DNA of 64,000 nucleotides from Streptomyces olivaceoviridis. GTDB lineage: Bacteria > Actinomycetota > Actinomycetes > Streptomycetales > Streptomycetaceae. The stretch is taken from positions 310,001 through 374,000 of the forward strand of contig NZ_BMUI01000001.1 in NCBI RefSeq assembly GCF_014650115.1, in the 5' to 3' direction. Shown here in pieces: positions 47,178 to 53,736 of the stretch (its first letter is position 1; the number at the start of each line of letters is the position of its first letter). A program made the translations under genes and the position numbers. Below the pieces are notes generated by a model that was not told where the DNA came from, searched no databases, and worked only from the letters and a program-made list of their open reading frames with translations.

Positions 47178-48461
47178 ATGAACCCTCGTCGTAGTACCAG
47201 CTCGCTCCCCAAACCGGGCCGCTCGGCCTATGGGGTGGCGTCCGCTGTCGTCCTGCTGCTCATACCCGTGGTCGTGCTGGTCGGAGGCAGCCAGTTCCGC
47301 GAGTTCCTGGACTTCGGCGCGGGCGTGCTGTCCCTCGTCTCGCTGAGCTGCTCGGTGATCTGGGGCCTGTTCGCCCAGGACCGGATCTTCCTCAACACGC
47401 GGCAGCGGATCATCGGCCAGGCGGTGCACCGGACGACCGCGGTCGCCTCGATCGCGTTCCTGTTGCTGCACATCACCACGAAGATCGCGCTCGGCCACAC
47501 GAAGCTGATCGCCGCGATCATTCCGTTCTCGCTCGGCGTCACCGGAATCGCCGGCCTGATCGGACTGGGCTCGCTCGCGGGCCTGCTGATGATCTTCGTG
47601 GGCATCACCGGCGCCCTGCGCAGCAATTTCGCCACCCCGGCCCCGGTCGCCGCCCGCTGGCGGGCCATGCACATGCTGGCCTACCCGGCCTGGTGCGCGG
47701 CGCTGGTCCACGGCCTCTACGCGGGTCGCTCGGCCAAGCCGGTCTTCGTGATCCTCTACAGCCTGTCCCTGCTCGGTGTCATGGGCGCCCTCGCGCTGCG
47801 CGCCGCGCCGCGCCCGGTCAAGCGGAAGGTCGCCGACCGGCTGGTGGCCCTGTTCGGCAGCTCGGAGCGGCCCGGACTCGACGAGCTGGACGCGAGCCGC
47901 TCGCGGGTGGCCGAGTCGGTGCTGCCCGGCTTCGACAGCCGGCGCGATCCGCGCACGGCGACCGCCGAGACGGTGGCATCCCCGCTCTACCAGACCCCGG
48001 CCGCCCGCGCCGCCGAGCCCGACGCCGGCTTCGCGGCGGCCTACCGCGCGGTCTCCACGCCGGGCCGCCCCCCGCAGCCCTACATGGCCGACCGGACCGC
48101 CCGCATGGACGTGCCGATGGATCTGCGGCCCACGGAGGCCGTCCCGCGCGTGGACGGCCCCTCCAGCACCTCGGGCAGCTGGCCGATCCCGTCCCCGCCA
48201 CCGGTCGGCGAGGCTCCGCCGTCCGCGTACGACCCGCTCCAGGACACCGGATACACCATCCCGGTCCACGGCAATCCGGGCGCACCCGGATACGGCGGAA
48301 GTGACGTGTACGACACCGGTGAGACAAACGGCCTCTACGGCACGTACAACCCGACTGACACGTTCAACAGCGGTCCCGCCACCGAAACGCTGCCCGGCTC
48401 CTCCTACGAGACACCGGGCTCGGGCGAACCTTGGAACATGCCTTCCGGAGGCTTTAAGTGA
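47178..48461 (+). CDS. Ferric reductase-like haem-binding membrane protein
   Basis: A 427-residue protein with about six transmembrane helices in its first ~210 residues. Two His pairs sit on different helices: His84/His98 and His165/His178, the spacing that holds two b haems in the FRD/NOX-type ferric reductase domain. No FAD/NAD reductase domain follows; instead there is a ~215-residue Pro/Gly/Tyr-rich cytoplasmic tail. The stop overlaps the next gene (GTGA), a NuoF-like flavoprotein that could supply electrons. Ferric reduction, superoxide production or quinone-linked transfer are all possible. Confidence 0.82.
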   Translation: MNPRRSTSSLPKPGRSAYGVASAVVLLLIPVVVLVGGSQFREFLDFGAGVLSLVSLSCSVIWGLFAQDRIFLNTRQRIIGQAVHRTTAVASIAFLLLHITTKIALGHTKLIAAIIPFSLGVTGIAGLIGLGSLAGLLMIFVGITGALRSNFATPAPVAARWRAMHMLAYPAWCAALVHGLYAGRSAKPVFVILYSLSLLGVMGALALRAAPRPVKRKVADRLVALFGSSERPGLDELDASRSRVAESVLPGFDSRRDPRTATAETVASPLYQTPAARAAEPDAGFAAAYRAVSTPGRPPQPYMADRTARMDVPMDLRPTEAVPRVDGPSSTSGSWPIPSPPPVGEAPPSAYDPLQDTGYTIPVHGNPGAPGYGGSDVYDTGETNGLYGTYNPTDTFNSGPATETLPGSSYETPGSGEPWNMPSGGFK

Positions 48462-50068
48462 ACGAGGCCCTGCCCGACGTCCCCGAAGTCCGCGTGGTCG
48501 GGCTTCCCCAGCTCACGTCGGGTTTCGACCTTGTGGAGCGGCTCGATCTGCCCATGCACCTGAAGGTGCACGGGCCGCTCGACCCGCTGGGCGGCGAGCA
48601 GCTCGCCCAGCTCGCCGAAAGCATCAACCTCAAGGGCCGCGGCGGCGCCGGCTTCCCCTTCCACAGGAAGCTGCGCTCGGTCGCCGAGTCGGCGATCAAG
48701 CGCGGGGTGCGGCCGGTCGTCGTGGTCAACGGCAGCGAGGACGAACCGGCCTGCCGCAAGGACACGGTGCTGATCAACCGCGCCCCGCACCTCATCCTCG
48801 ACGGCGCGCTGCTGTGCGCCGAGGCGCTCGGCGCCCGCACGCTCGTCATCGGCGTCACCCGGGAGTCCACGCAGCGCTCCATGGAGGCCGCGCTCGCCGA
48901 ACGCGGGCTGAGCAACAGCCGTAGATCGGCGCTGCGCGCGTGGGTGCAGCGCAATCCGGTGCGCATGGTCACCGGCGCCGCCGCCGCGCTGATCCGCTCC
49001 GTCGACGGCGGCCCGGCGATCCCGCCCGGCCGCAAGATCAGCGCCTCGCAGAGCGGCGTGGGCGGCGCGCCCACGCTGCTGTCGAACGCGGAGACGTTCG
49101 CGCAGCTGGCCATCGCCGCCCGCATCGGCCCGGAGCGCTACGGCAACACCGGTCTGTACGACGAACCGGGCACCGTGATGCTGACGGTGTCCGGCGCGGT
49201 CGCCCGTCCCATGGTGATCGAGGTCCCCACGGGCGTGCCGCTGCGCTACGTGCTGCAACTGGCCGGCGCCCCGCCGGTGCCGCAGGGCGTGCTGACCGGC
49301 GGCTACCACGGCAAGTGGATCGACGCGGCGACCGTCGACGAGGCGATCGTCTCCCGCAACTCGCTGGACGCCGTGGGCGGTTCGCTGGGCGCGGGCGCGA
49401 TCCTGCCGATCAGCCAGGAGACGTGCCCGCTGGGCGAGTCGCTGCGGGTCGCGCAGTGGCTGGCCGAGGAGAGCGCGGGCCAGTGCGGGCCCTGCTACCT
49501 GGGGCTGCCCGCCGCCGCGCGCGGGATGGAGGACATCCTGAACGGCGGCGGACCGGCCGCCCTGGAGGCGCTGAAGCAGGTCGCGAAGAACGTGAAGCGG
49601 CGCGGGGCGTGTTCGCACCCGGACGGCTCGGCGATGTTCCTGGAGTCGACCATCAAGGCGTTCACCGACGACCTGGCCGCGCACGTCCTCGGGAACGGCT
49701 GCGGGCGGCCCGTGGAGGGCGTCCTGCCGCTCTTCGAGGGGGGCAGGGCCCCCACGGGCGTGCCGGGCGGCGCAGAGCCCGCGGAGAACGGCGCCAGCCG
49801 CCAGAAGATCTACGTCGACTGGACGCTCTGCCGGGGTCACGGGCTGTGCGCGGACATCCTCCCGGAGGTGTTCGAGCTCGGCGCCGACGGCTTCCCGACG
49901 GTGGCCCAGGCGCAGGTGCCGCGCTACGCGGAGGCCAAGGCGCTGCGCGCGGTGCGCCGCTGCCCGGCGCTGGCCCTGCGCATCGAGGAGGACACGCGCG
50001 GGCAGGCGCCGTCGCGCAACCTGCCGGTCCTCTCCCAGGGTCGCGGCCGGCGCGCGCTCGGCCGCTGA
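48458..50068 (+). CDS. NuoF-like NADH-binding flavoprotein fused to a ferredoxin
   Basis: A 536-residue protein. Residues ~25-400 follow NADH dehydrogenase subunit F/HoxF: GRGGAGFPFHRKL (59-71, NADH/FMN), NGSEDEPACRKDT, and the iron-sulfur loop ESAGQCGPCYLG with Cys343, Cys346 and Cys385. The first canonical Cys is Ala340, so the N3 cluster has only three Cys ligands. Residues ~450-512 form a ferredoxin with CRGHGLC (458, 464) and Cys502-Pro, of the 3Fe-4S or three-Cys 4Fe-4S type. GTG start, coupled to the haem-protein gene. No other nuo genes are nearby. Confidence 0.85.
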   Translation: MNEALPDVPEVRVVGLPQLTSGFDLVERLDLPMHLKVHGPLDPLGGEQLAQLAESINLKGRGGAGFPFHRKLRSVAESAIKRGVRPVVVVNGSEDEPACRKDTVLINRAPHLILDGALLCAEALGARTLVIGVTRESTQRSMEAALAERGLSNSRRSALRAWVQRNPVRMVTGAAAALIRSVDGGPAIPPGRKISASQSGVGGAPTLLSNAETFAQLAIAARIGPERYGNTGLYDEPGTVMLTVSGAVARPMVIEVPTGVPLRYVLQLAGAPPVPQGVLTGGYHGKWIDAATVDEAIVSRNSLDAVGGSLGAGAILPISQETCPLGESLRVAQWLAEESAGQCGPCYLGLPAAARGMEDILNGGGPAALEALKQVAKNVKRRGACSHPDGSAMFLESTIKAFTDDLAAHVLGNGCGRPVEGVLPLFEGGRAPTGVPGGAEPAENGASRQKIYVDWTLCRGHGLCADILPEVFELGADGFPTVAQAQVPRYAEAKALRAVRRCPALALRIEEDTRGQAPSRNLPVLSQGRGRRALGR

Positions 50069-50074
50069 GCACAC

Positions 50075-50119
50075 GCGAGGGGGGCGGGTCGCCCGCACCA
50101 GGCGGCCCGCCCCCCTCGC
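50075..50119 (+). terminator. Terminator of the NuoF-like operon
   Basis: A perfect 14-bp stem (50075-50088 with 50106-50119; GCGAGGGGGGCGGG and complement) around a 17-nt loop, 6 bp past the stop. Confidence 0.88.
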
Positions 50120-50144
50120 TCGGCCACACCCTGCCGCAACACGC

Positions 50145-50180
50145 CGAAGGCGGACCACCCGTCGGGATGGTCCGCCTTCG
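50145..50180 (-). terminator. Hairpin downstream of tRNA-Ala copy 1
   Basis: CGAAGGCGGACCA (50145-50157) pairs perfectly with TGGTCCGCCTTCG (50168-50180), with CCC/GGG extending into the loop. It begins 7 bp past the 3' end of the minus-strand tRNA. Confidence 0.85.
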
Positions 50181-50187
50181 ACTTCTG

Positions 50188-50260
50188 TGGAGCTAAGGAG
50201 AATTGAACTCCTGACCTCCTGCATGCCATGCAGGCGCTCTACCAACTGAGCTATAGCCCC
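50188..50260 (-). tRNA. tRNA-Ala(GGC), copy 1
   Basis: A 73-nt cloverleaf: acceptor GGGGCTA/TAGCTCC with discriminator A, D-arm AGCTCAGTTGGTAGAGC, anticodon stem-loop CCTGC-ATGGCAT-GCAGG with anticodon GGC, and T-arm CAGGAGTTCAATTCTCCT. CCA is not encoded. It reads GCC, the dominant Ala codon here. The sequence is identical to the copy at 52342. Confidence 0.97.
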
Positions 50261-50363
50261 TTGTTCTGTTGTTTCGCCCGGTTCCCCCGGCGACGACGTA
50301 AACATTACAGGGCGGAGGGCGCAGCACAAAATCGGTTTCGGCCCCGCACCGATACGCCCGCTA

Positions 50364-51587
50364 ATGTCGGTTTTCATGGCCATGATCGCGTCGCCTTCAG
50401 CCCACCGCAGGGTCCCGGTCGCGCTGGGCGTGTGCCTGGTGTCCTTCGCGGCCTTCTGGGCAGCTCAGCGGGCCGCGCACGTGTCCATGATCGATCTGAT
50501 GGTCTACCGCGCCGAGGGCGCCACCGTGCGCGCCGGCGGCGATCTGTACGCGCTGCGCGCGACGGCCGCGCGCCTGCCCACCACCTACCCGCCGTTCGCG
50601 GCCCTGCTGTTCACCCCGCTGCCCCTGCTGGACACCGCGCTCCTGCGGGCGCTGGCGACGGCCGGGAACCTCGTGCTGCTGGTGGTGTTCGTCCGGCTGT
50701 CGCTGAAACTCGTCGGCCACGCGCGCGTGGAGACCGTGTGGTGGGTGGCGGCGCCGGCCGTGTGGTGCGAGCCGGTGTGGACGACCGTGCGCTACGGCCA
50801 GATCAACCTGCTGCTGGCCGTCCTGGTGCTGTGGGACCTGACCCGCCGCCCCGCGGGCGGGTCCGACCGCTGGACGGGGGTGGGCCTCGGGCTGGCCGCG
50901 GCCGTCAAGCTGACGCCCGCGCTGTTCCCGGTGTTCCTGCTGGCCACGGGCCTGGTGGCCCGCCTGAGGGGCGGTCACGGGGAGCCGTGGCTGCGGCACG
51001 CGCGCGGGGCGGCCGTCGCGTTCGCCGGGGCGACGCTGCTGGCGGCGGCCGTCCTGCCGTACGACTCCTGGCGGTTCTGGACGCAGACGCTGTTCCGCGC
51101 GAGCCGGGTCGGGCGTGCCGAGGACACCGCCAATCAAGCCCTGCGCGGCGTCCTGGCCCGCCTTCTGCACACACCCGAGCCGGGAGCGCCCTGGACGGCC
51201 TGCGTGGCCGTGATGGCCGTCCTGGGCCTCGCTGTGGCCGTCCGGGCGGAGTTGCGGGGGCAGCGGGCCTGGGCGGTGTGCGTCTGCGCGGTCACCGCCC
51301 TGCTGATCAGCCCGGTCTCCTGGACCCACCACTGGGTGTGGTGCGTGCCGCTGGTGCTGCTGCTGTGGACACGCGGGCGCCGGGCGGCGGCCCTGGGCAC
51401 CCTGCTGGTGTTCTGCTCATACGCCCCGTGGTGGGTGCCGCACGGGACCGGGCGGCCGGAACTGCACCAGTCGGCCACGGAGTCGGCGCTGTCGGCCCTC
51501 TACGGAGGCGTCGGCGCGGTCTTCCTCGCGCTGGCCCGGACATCGTTGCCGAAGGCCGGGCCGGGCGGGGTCCGCGTCAAGCCGTGA
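50364..51587 (+). CDS. GT87-like polyprenyl-phosphate-dependent glycosyltransferase
   Basis: A 407-residue integral membrane protein with ~9-10 helices and the DUF2029/GT-C family 87 pattern: an Asp pair region after helix 1 (MIDLMVYRAEGATVRAGGDLYALR), PTTYPPFAALLFTPLPLL, RYGQINLLLAVLVLWDL, AAAVKLTPALFPVFLL and SPVSWTHHWVW. Relatives transfer mannose or arabinose from polyprenyl phosphate to envelope glycolipids. ATG 50364 is used; ATG 50376 is possible. The gene ends overlapping the convergent zinc-ribbon gene by 11 bp. Confidence 0.87.
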   Translation: MSVFMAMIASPSAHRRVPVALGVCLVSFAAFWAAQRAAHVSMIDLMVYRAEGATVRAGGDLYALRATAARLPTTYPPFAALLFTPLPLLDTALLRALATAGNLVLLVVFVRLSLKLVGHARVETVWWVAAPAVWCEPVWTTVRYGQINLLLAVLVLWDLTRRPAGGSDRWTGVGLGLAAAVKLTPALFPVFLLATGLVARLRGGHGEPWLRHARGAAVAFAGATLLAAAVLPYDSWRFWTQTLFRASRVGRAEDTANQALRGVLARLLHTPEPGAPWTACVAVMAVLGLAVAVRAELRGQRAWAVCVCAVTALLISPVSWTHHWVWCVPLVLLLWTRGRRAAALGTLLVFCSYAPWWVPHGTGRPELHQSATESALSALYGGVGAVFLALARTSLPKAGPGGVRVKP

Positions 51588-51810
51588 CGAACTGGTAGAA
51601 CCTCTTGAGCGTGCAGTGCTCCTCCAGGAGGCGGCCGTAGATCGGCTCGCCCTCCAGTTCCCGGTATGTCTCGATCGGGTCGCCTTTTATGATCAGCGCC
51701 CGCGCGCATTCCTCGCACCAGTACTGGTAATCGGGATTGATCGGCTCCATGTCACGCACGATCGGGGTACCGCTCCCGCACCAGTCGCACTTCCGCCTGT
51801 GTGCACCCAT
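51577..51810 (-). CDS. Small zinc-ribbon protein (77 residues)
   Basis: A 77-residue protein with Cys pairs in CDWCGSG and WCEECARAL, consistent with one zinc site, followed by a conserved-looking acidic/helical C-terminus (IETYRELEGEPIYGRLLEEHCTLKRFYQFV). No catalytic motif is seen; nucleic-acid or protein binding is possible. ATG 51810 lies 3 bp after the stop of a second tiny zinc ribbon, so the two are one operon. It ends overlapping the GT87 gene by 11 bp. Confidence 0.82.
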   Translation of the reverse strand: MGAHRRKCDWCGSGTPIVRDMEPINPDYQYWCEECARALIIKGDPIETYRELEGEPIYGRLLEEHCTLKRFYQFVTA

Positions 51811-51813
51811 CGA

Positions 51814-51987
51814 TCAGCTCCAGATGTGGCCGCAGGCCGTGCACACGTAGGAGATTCCGCCGTTGTCGCCGAGGACCTGCGCCACATGCGCGGAACCGCA
51901 GGAAGGGCAGCTCAGCCGGGTGGTCGTATCCCGTATCAACGCCGCACCGAGGAGGTGGCCGACCTCCTCAAGGATGCTCGAAGGCAT
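51814..51987 (-). CDS. Very small zinc-ribbon protein (57 residues)
   Basis: A 57-codon frame with strong signs of being real: a good ribosome site (GGGAGGGAG) before ATG 51987, GC-rich third positions and a compact rubredoxin-like ribbon with CPSCGSAHV and CTACGHIW, i.e. CxxC-x18-CxxC. The N-terminal ~25 residues (PSSILEEVGHLLGAALIRDTTTR) form a helix. It is 3 bp upstream of the 77-residue zinc-ribbon gene on the same strand. The function is unknown. Confidence 0.85.
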   Translation of the reverse strand: MPSSILEEVGHLLGAALIRDTTTRLSCPSCGSAHVAQVLGDNGGISYVCTACGHIWS

Positions 51988-52271
51988 CGCTACTCCCTCC
52001 CGTCGGGCCGCGCCCCCTTCCGGCCGTTTGATTCTGCCACGACCGGACCGATACGGTCAGCGACGCCTCAGTACCAGTCCGGACACGGCTCCCGCCGCGG
52101 CCGGCCCGGCCGGCGCCCGGGAGCGCGCCGGGAACGCCCCCGCAGAGGGATACGGGCGCGGCGCCCCGAACGACTCAAGCCGGTTCAGGAACAGTGTGCC
52201 GAAATCCGCGACGCCGATCAGCCGACCGTCCGCGGTCGGCGAACGCCCTGTGGACGCGCGGCCGGACACAG
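51988..52271. other. Intergenic region, no gene recognised
   Basis: About 285 bp between the zinc-ribbon pair and the terminator of tRNA-Ala copy 2. A minus-strand frame of ~80 codons is open here but lacks a ribosome site, shows no domain and overlaps the tRNA terminator; I do not call it. Confidence 0.4.
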
Positions 52272-52299
52272 AAAATCCCGCCCCCTGCGGGGACGGGAT
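52272..52299 (-). terminator. Intrinsic terminator of tRNA-Ala copy 2
   Basis: An 11-bp stem (arms 52275-52285 and 52289-52299, one G-U wobble) with a 3-nt loop, followed on the minus strand by TTTTC. It lies 42 bp past the tRNA 3' end. Confidence 0.88.
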
Positions 52300-52341
52300 C
52301 CTCATCACCGATCTTTGACAACTCGACGGAGTGTCGATCAG

Positions 52342-52414
52342 TGGAGCTAAGGAGAATTGAACTCCTGACCTCCTGCATGCCATGCAGGCGCTCTACCAAC
52401 TGAGCTATAGCCCC
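52342..52414 (-). tRNA. tRNA-Ala(GGC), copy 2
   Basis: A 73-nt gene identical base for base to the copy at 50188-50260, anticodon GGC, CCA not encoded. The flanking sequences differ apart from a few bases, so the duplication covers little more than the tRNA itself. Confidence 0.97.
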
Positions 52415-52499
52415 TTGCGTTCTTCCCGCTCGGCGGGGCGAACAAGAAGAACTCTAGCCTGTGACCTGCCAGAAAGTGAAATCCGGGGCCGGGGGGCGG

Positions 52500-53168
52500 T
52501 CAGACGTCGTCGCCGAGGACGGGCTCCGGGAGGGTGCCCGCGTTGTGCTCCAGCAGGCGCCAGCCGCGGGCGCCCTCGCCGAGCACGGACCAGCAGCAGT
52601 TGGAGAGCCCGCCGAGGCTCTCCCAGTGCCGGGCCTCCAGGCCGAGGAGCCGGCCGATGGTGGTGCGGATGGTGCCGCCGTGGCTGACGACGACGAGCGT
52701 GCCGTCCTCGGGCAGCTTCTCGGCGTGCCGCAGCACGACGGGGGCGGCGCGGTCGGCGACCTCGGTCTCCAGTTCGCCGCCGCCGCGGCGGACCGCCTCG
52801 CCGCGCTTCCAGGCGGCGTACTCCTCGCCGTGGCGGGTGATGATCTCCTCGTGCGTCAGCCCCTGCCAGACGCCCGCGTAGGTCTCGCGCAGCCCCTCGT
52901 CGCGGGTGACGTCGAGGCCGGTGAGGGCGGCCAGCTCGGCGGCCGTGTACGCGGCCCGGCGCAGGTCCGAGGAGACGATCGCGTCGGGCCGCAGGGAGGC
53001 GAGCAGCCGGGCGGCGCGGCGGGCCTGGCCGACGCCCGTCTCGGTCAGCTCGACGTCCGTGGTGCCCTGGAAGCGGCGCTCCACGTTCCAGGAGGTCTGG
53101 CCGTGCCGCCACAGGATGATGCGGCGGCCCCGGCCCCTGCGGTCGGTCACCTCTCCGGTGGCGCTCAT
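52500..53168 (-). CDS. Histidine phosphatase family protein (phosphoglycerate mutase-like)
   Basis: A 222-residue histidine phosphatase: ILWRHGQTSWNVERRFQG (RHG with catalytic His), ETGVGQARRAARLL, DAIVSSDLRRAAYTAAEL, LRETYAGVWQGLTHEEI (acid/base Glu) and VVVSHGGTIRTTIGRLLGL (second His). Relatives in actinomycetes dephosphorylate glucosyl-3-phosphoglycerate or other phosphosugars rather than act in glycolysis. ATG 53168 overlaps the rsfS stop (ATGA), as in mycobacteria where the same pair occurs. Confidence 0.92.
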   Translation of the reverse strand: MSATGEVTDRRGRGRRIILWRHGQTSWNVERRFQGTTDVELTETGVGQARRAARLLASLRPDAIVSSDLRRAAYTAAELAALTGLDVTRDEGLRETYAGVWQGLTHEEIITRHGEEYAAWKRGEAVRRGGGELETEVADRAAPVVLRHAEKLPEDGTLVVVSHGGTIRTTIGRLLGLEARHWESLGGLSNCCWSVLGEGARGWRLLEHNAGTLPEPVLGDDV

Positions 53169-53611
53169 CACCACGCCCCGCCCGGTTCCTGGTCGGCCTC
53201 GGCGGCCTGCGCCCTGGCGTGCTCCTCCGCCTTGCCGCGGGTGGCCTTGGCGTCGGCGGGCAGCTCCAGCTCGGGGCAGTCCTTCCACAGCCGCTCCAGG
53301 GCGTAGAAGACCCGCTCCTCGCTGTGCTGGACGTGGACGACGATGTCGACGTAGTCGAGCAGGATCCAGCGGGACTCCCGGTCGCCCTCGCGGCGGACCG
53401 GCTTGGCCCCGAGGTCCTTCAGGAGGCGCTCCTCGATCTCGTCGACGATGGCCTTGACCTGGCGGTCGTTCGGCGCGGATGCCAGCAGGAAGGCGTCCGT
53501 GATCGACAGCACGTCGCTCACGTCGTAGGCGATGACGTCGTGGGCGAGCTTGTCGGCCGCAGCCTGGGCGGCGGTGTTGATGAGCTCAAGGGAACGGTCG
53601 GTGGCGGTCAC
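53168..53611 (-). CDS. rsfS: Ribosomal silencing factor RsfS
   Basis: A 147-residue protein of the RsfS/Iojap family, which binds L14 on the 50S subunit and blocks subunit joining in starvation. SLELINTAAQAAADKLAHDVIAYDVSD, TDAFLLASAPNDRQVKAIVDEIEE and DYVDIVVHVQHSEERVFYALERLW are diagnostic. GTG 53611 gives MTATDRSLELI; a longer frame upstream is non-coding in character. A ~25-residue Ala/Glu-rich tail is extra. It is upstream of and coupled to the histidine phosphatase gene, and follows the LCP gene after 125 bp. Confidence 0.94.
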   Translation of the reverse strand: MTATDRSLELINTAAQAAADKLAHDVIAYDVSDVLSITDAFLLASAPNDRQVKAIVDEIEERLLKDLGAKPVRREGDRESRWILLDYVDIVVHVQHSEERVFYALERLWKDCPELELPADAKATRGKAEEHARAQAAEADQEPGGAW

Positions 53612-53736
53612 TACATGGCTTTCCGTCGGCGGTCTTTTGTCATCAAGGGTCTCACGGACCGCCCGGCGCACCCCACGTGATTACGGCATCACGTGGGGTG
53701 CCCCCGGCCGCGCGCCGGTGCGCGGGCGGCTCGGGG

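Noticed and set aside
52057..52383. A ~108-codon minus-strand frame between tRNA-Ala copy 2 and the zinc-ribbon genes
   Set aside because: It starts inside the tRNA, runs through the tRNA terminator and has no ribosome site or domain.
50188..52414. Integrated mobile element between the two tRNA-Ala genes
   Set aside because: No integrase, excisionase or att-like partial tRNA repeat; both tRNAs are full length and the enclosed genes have normal codon use.
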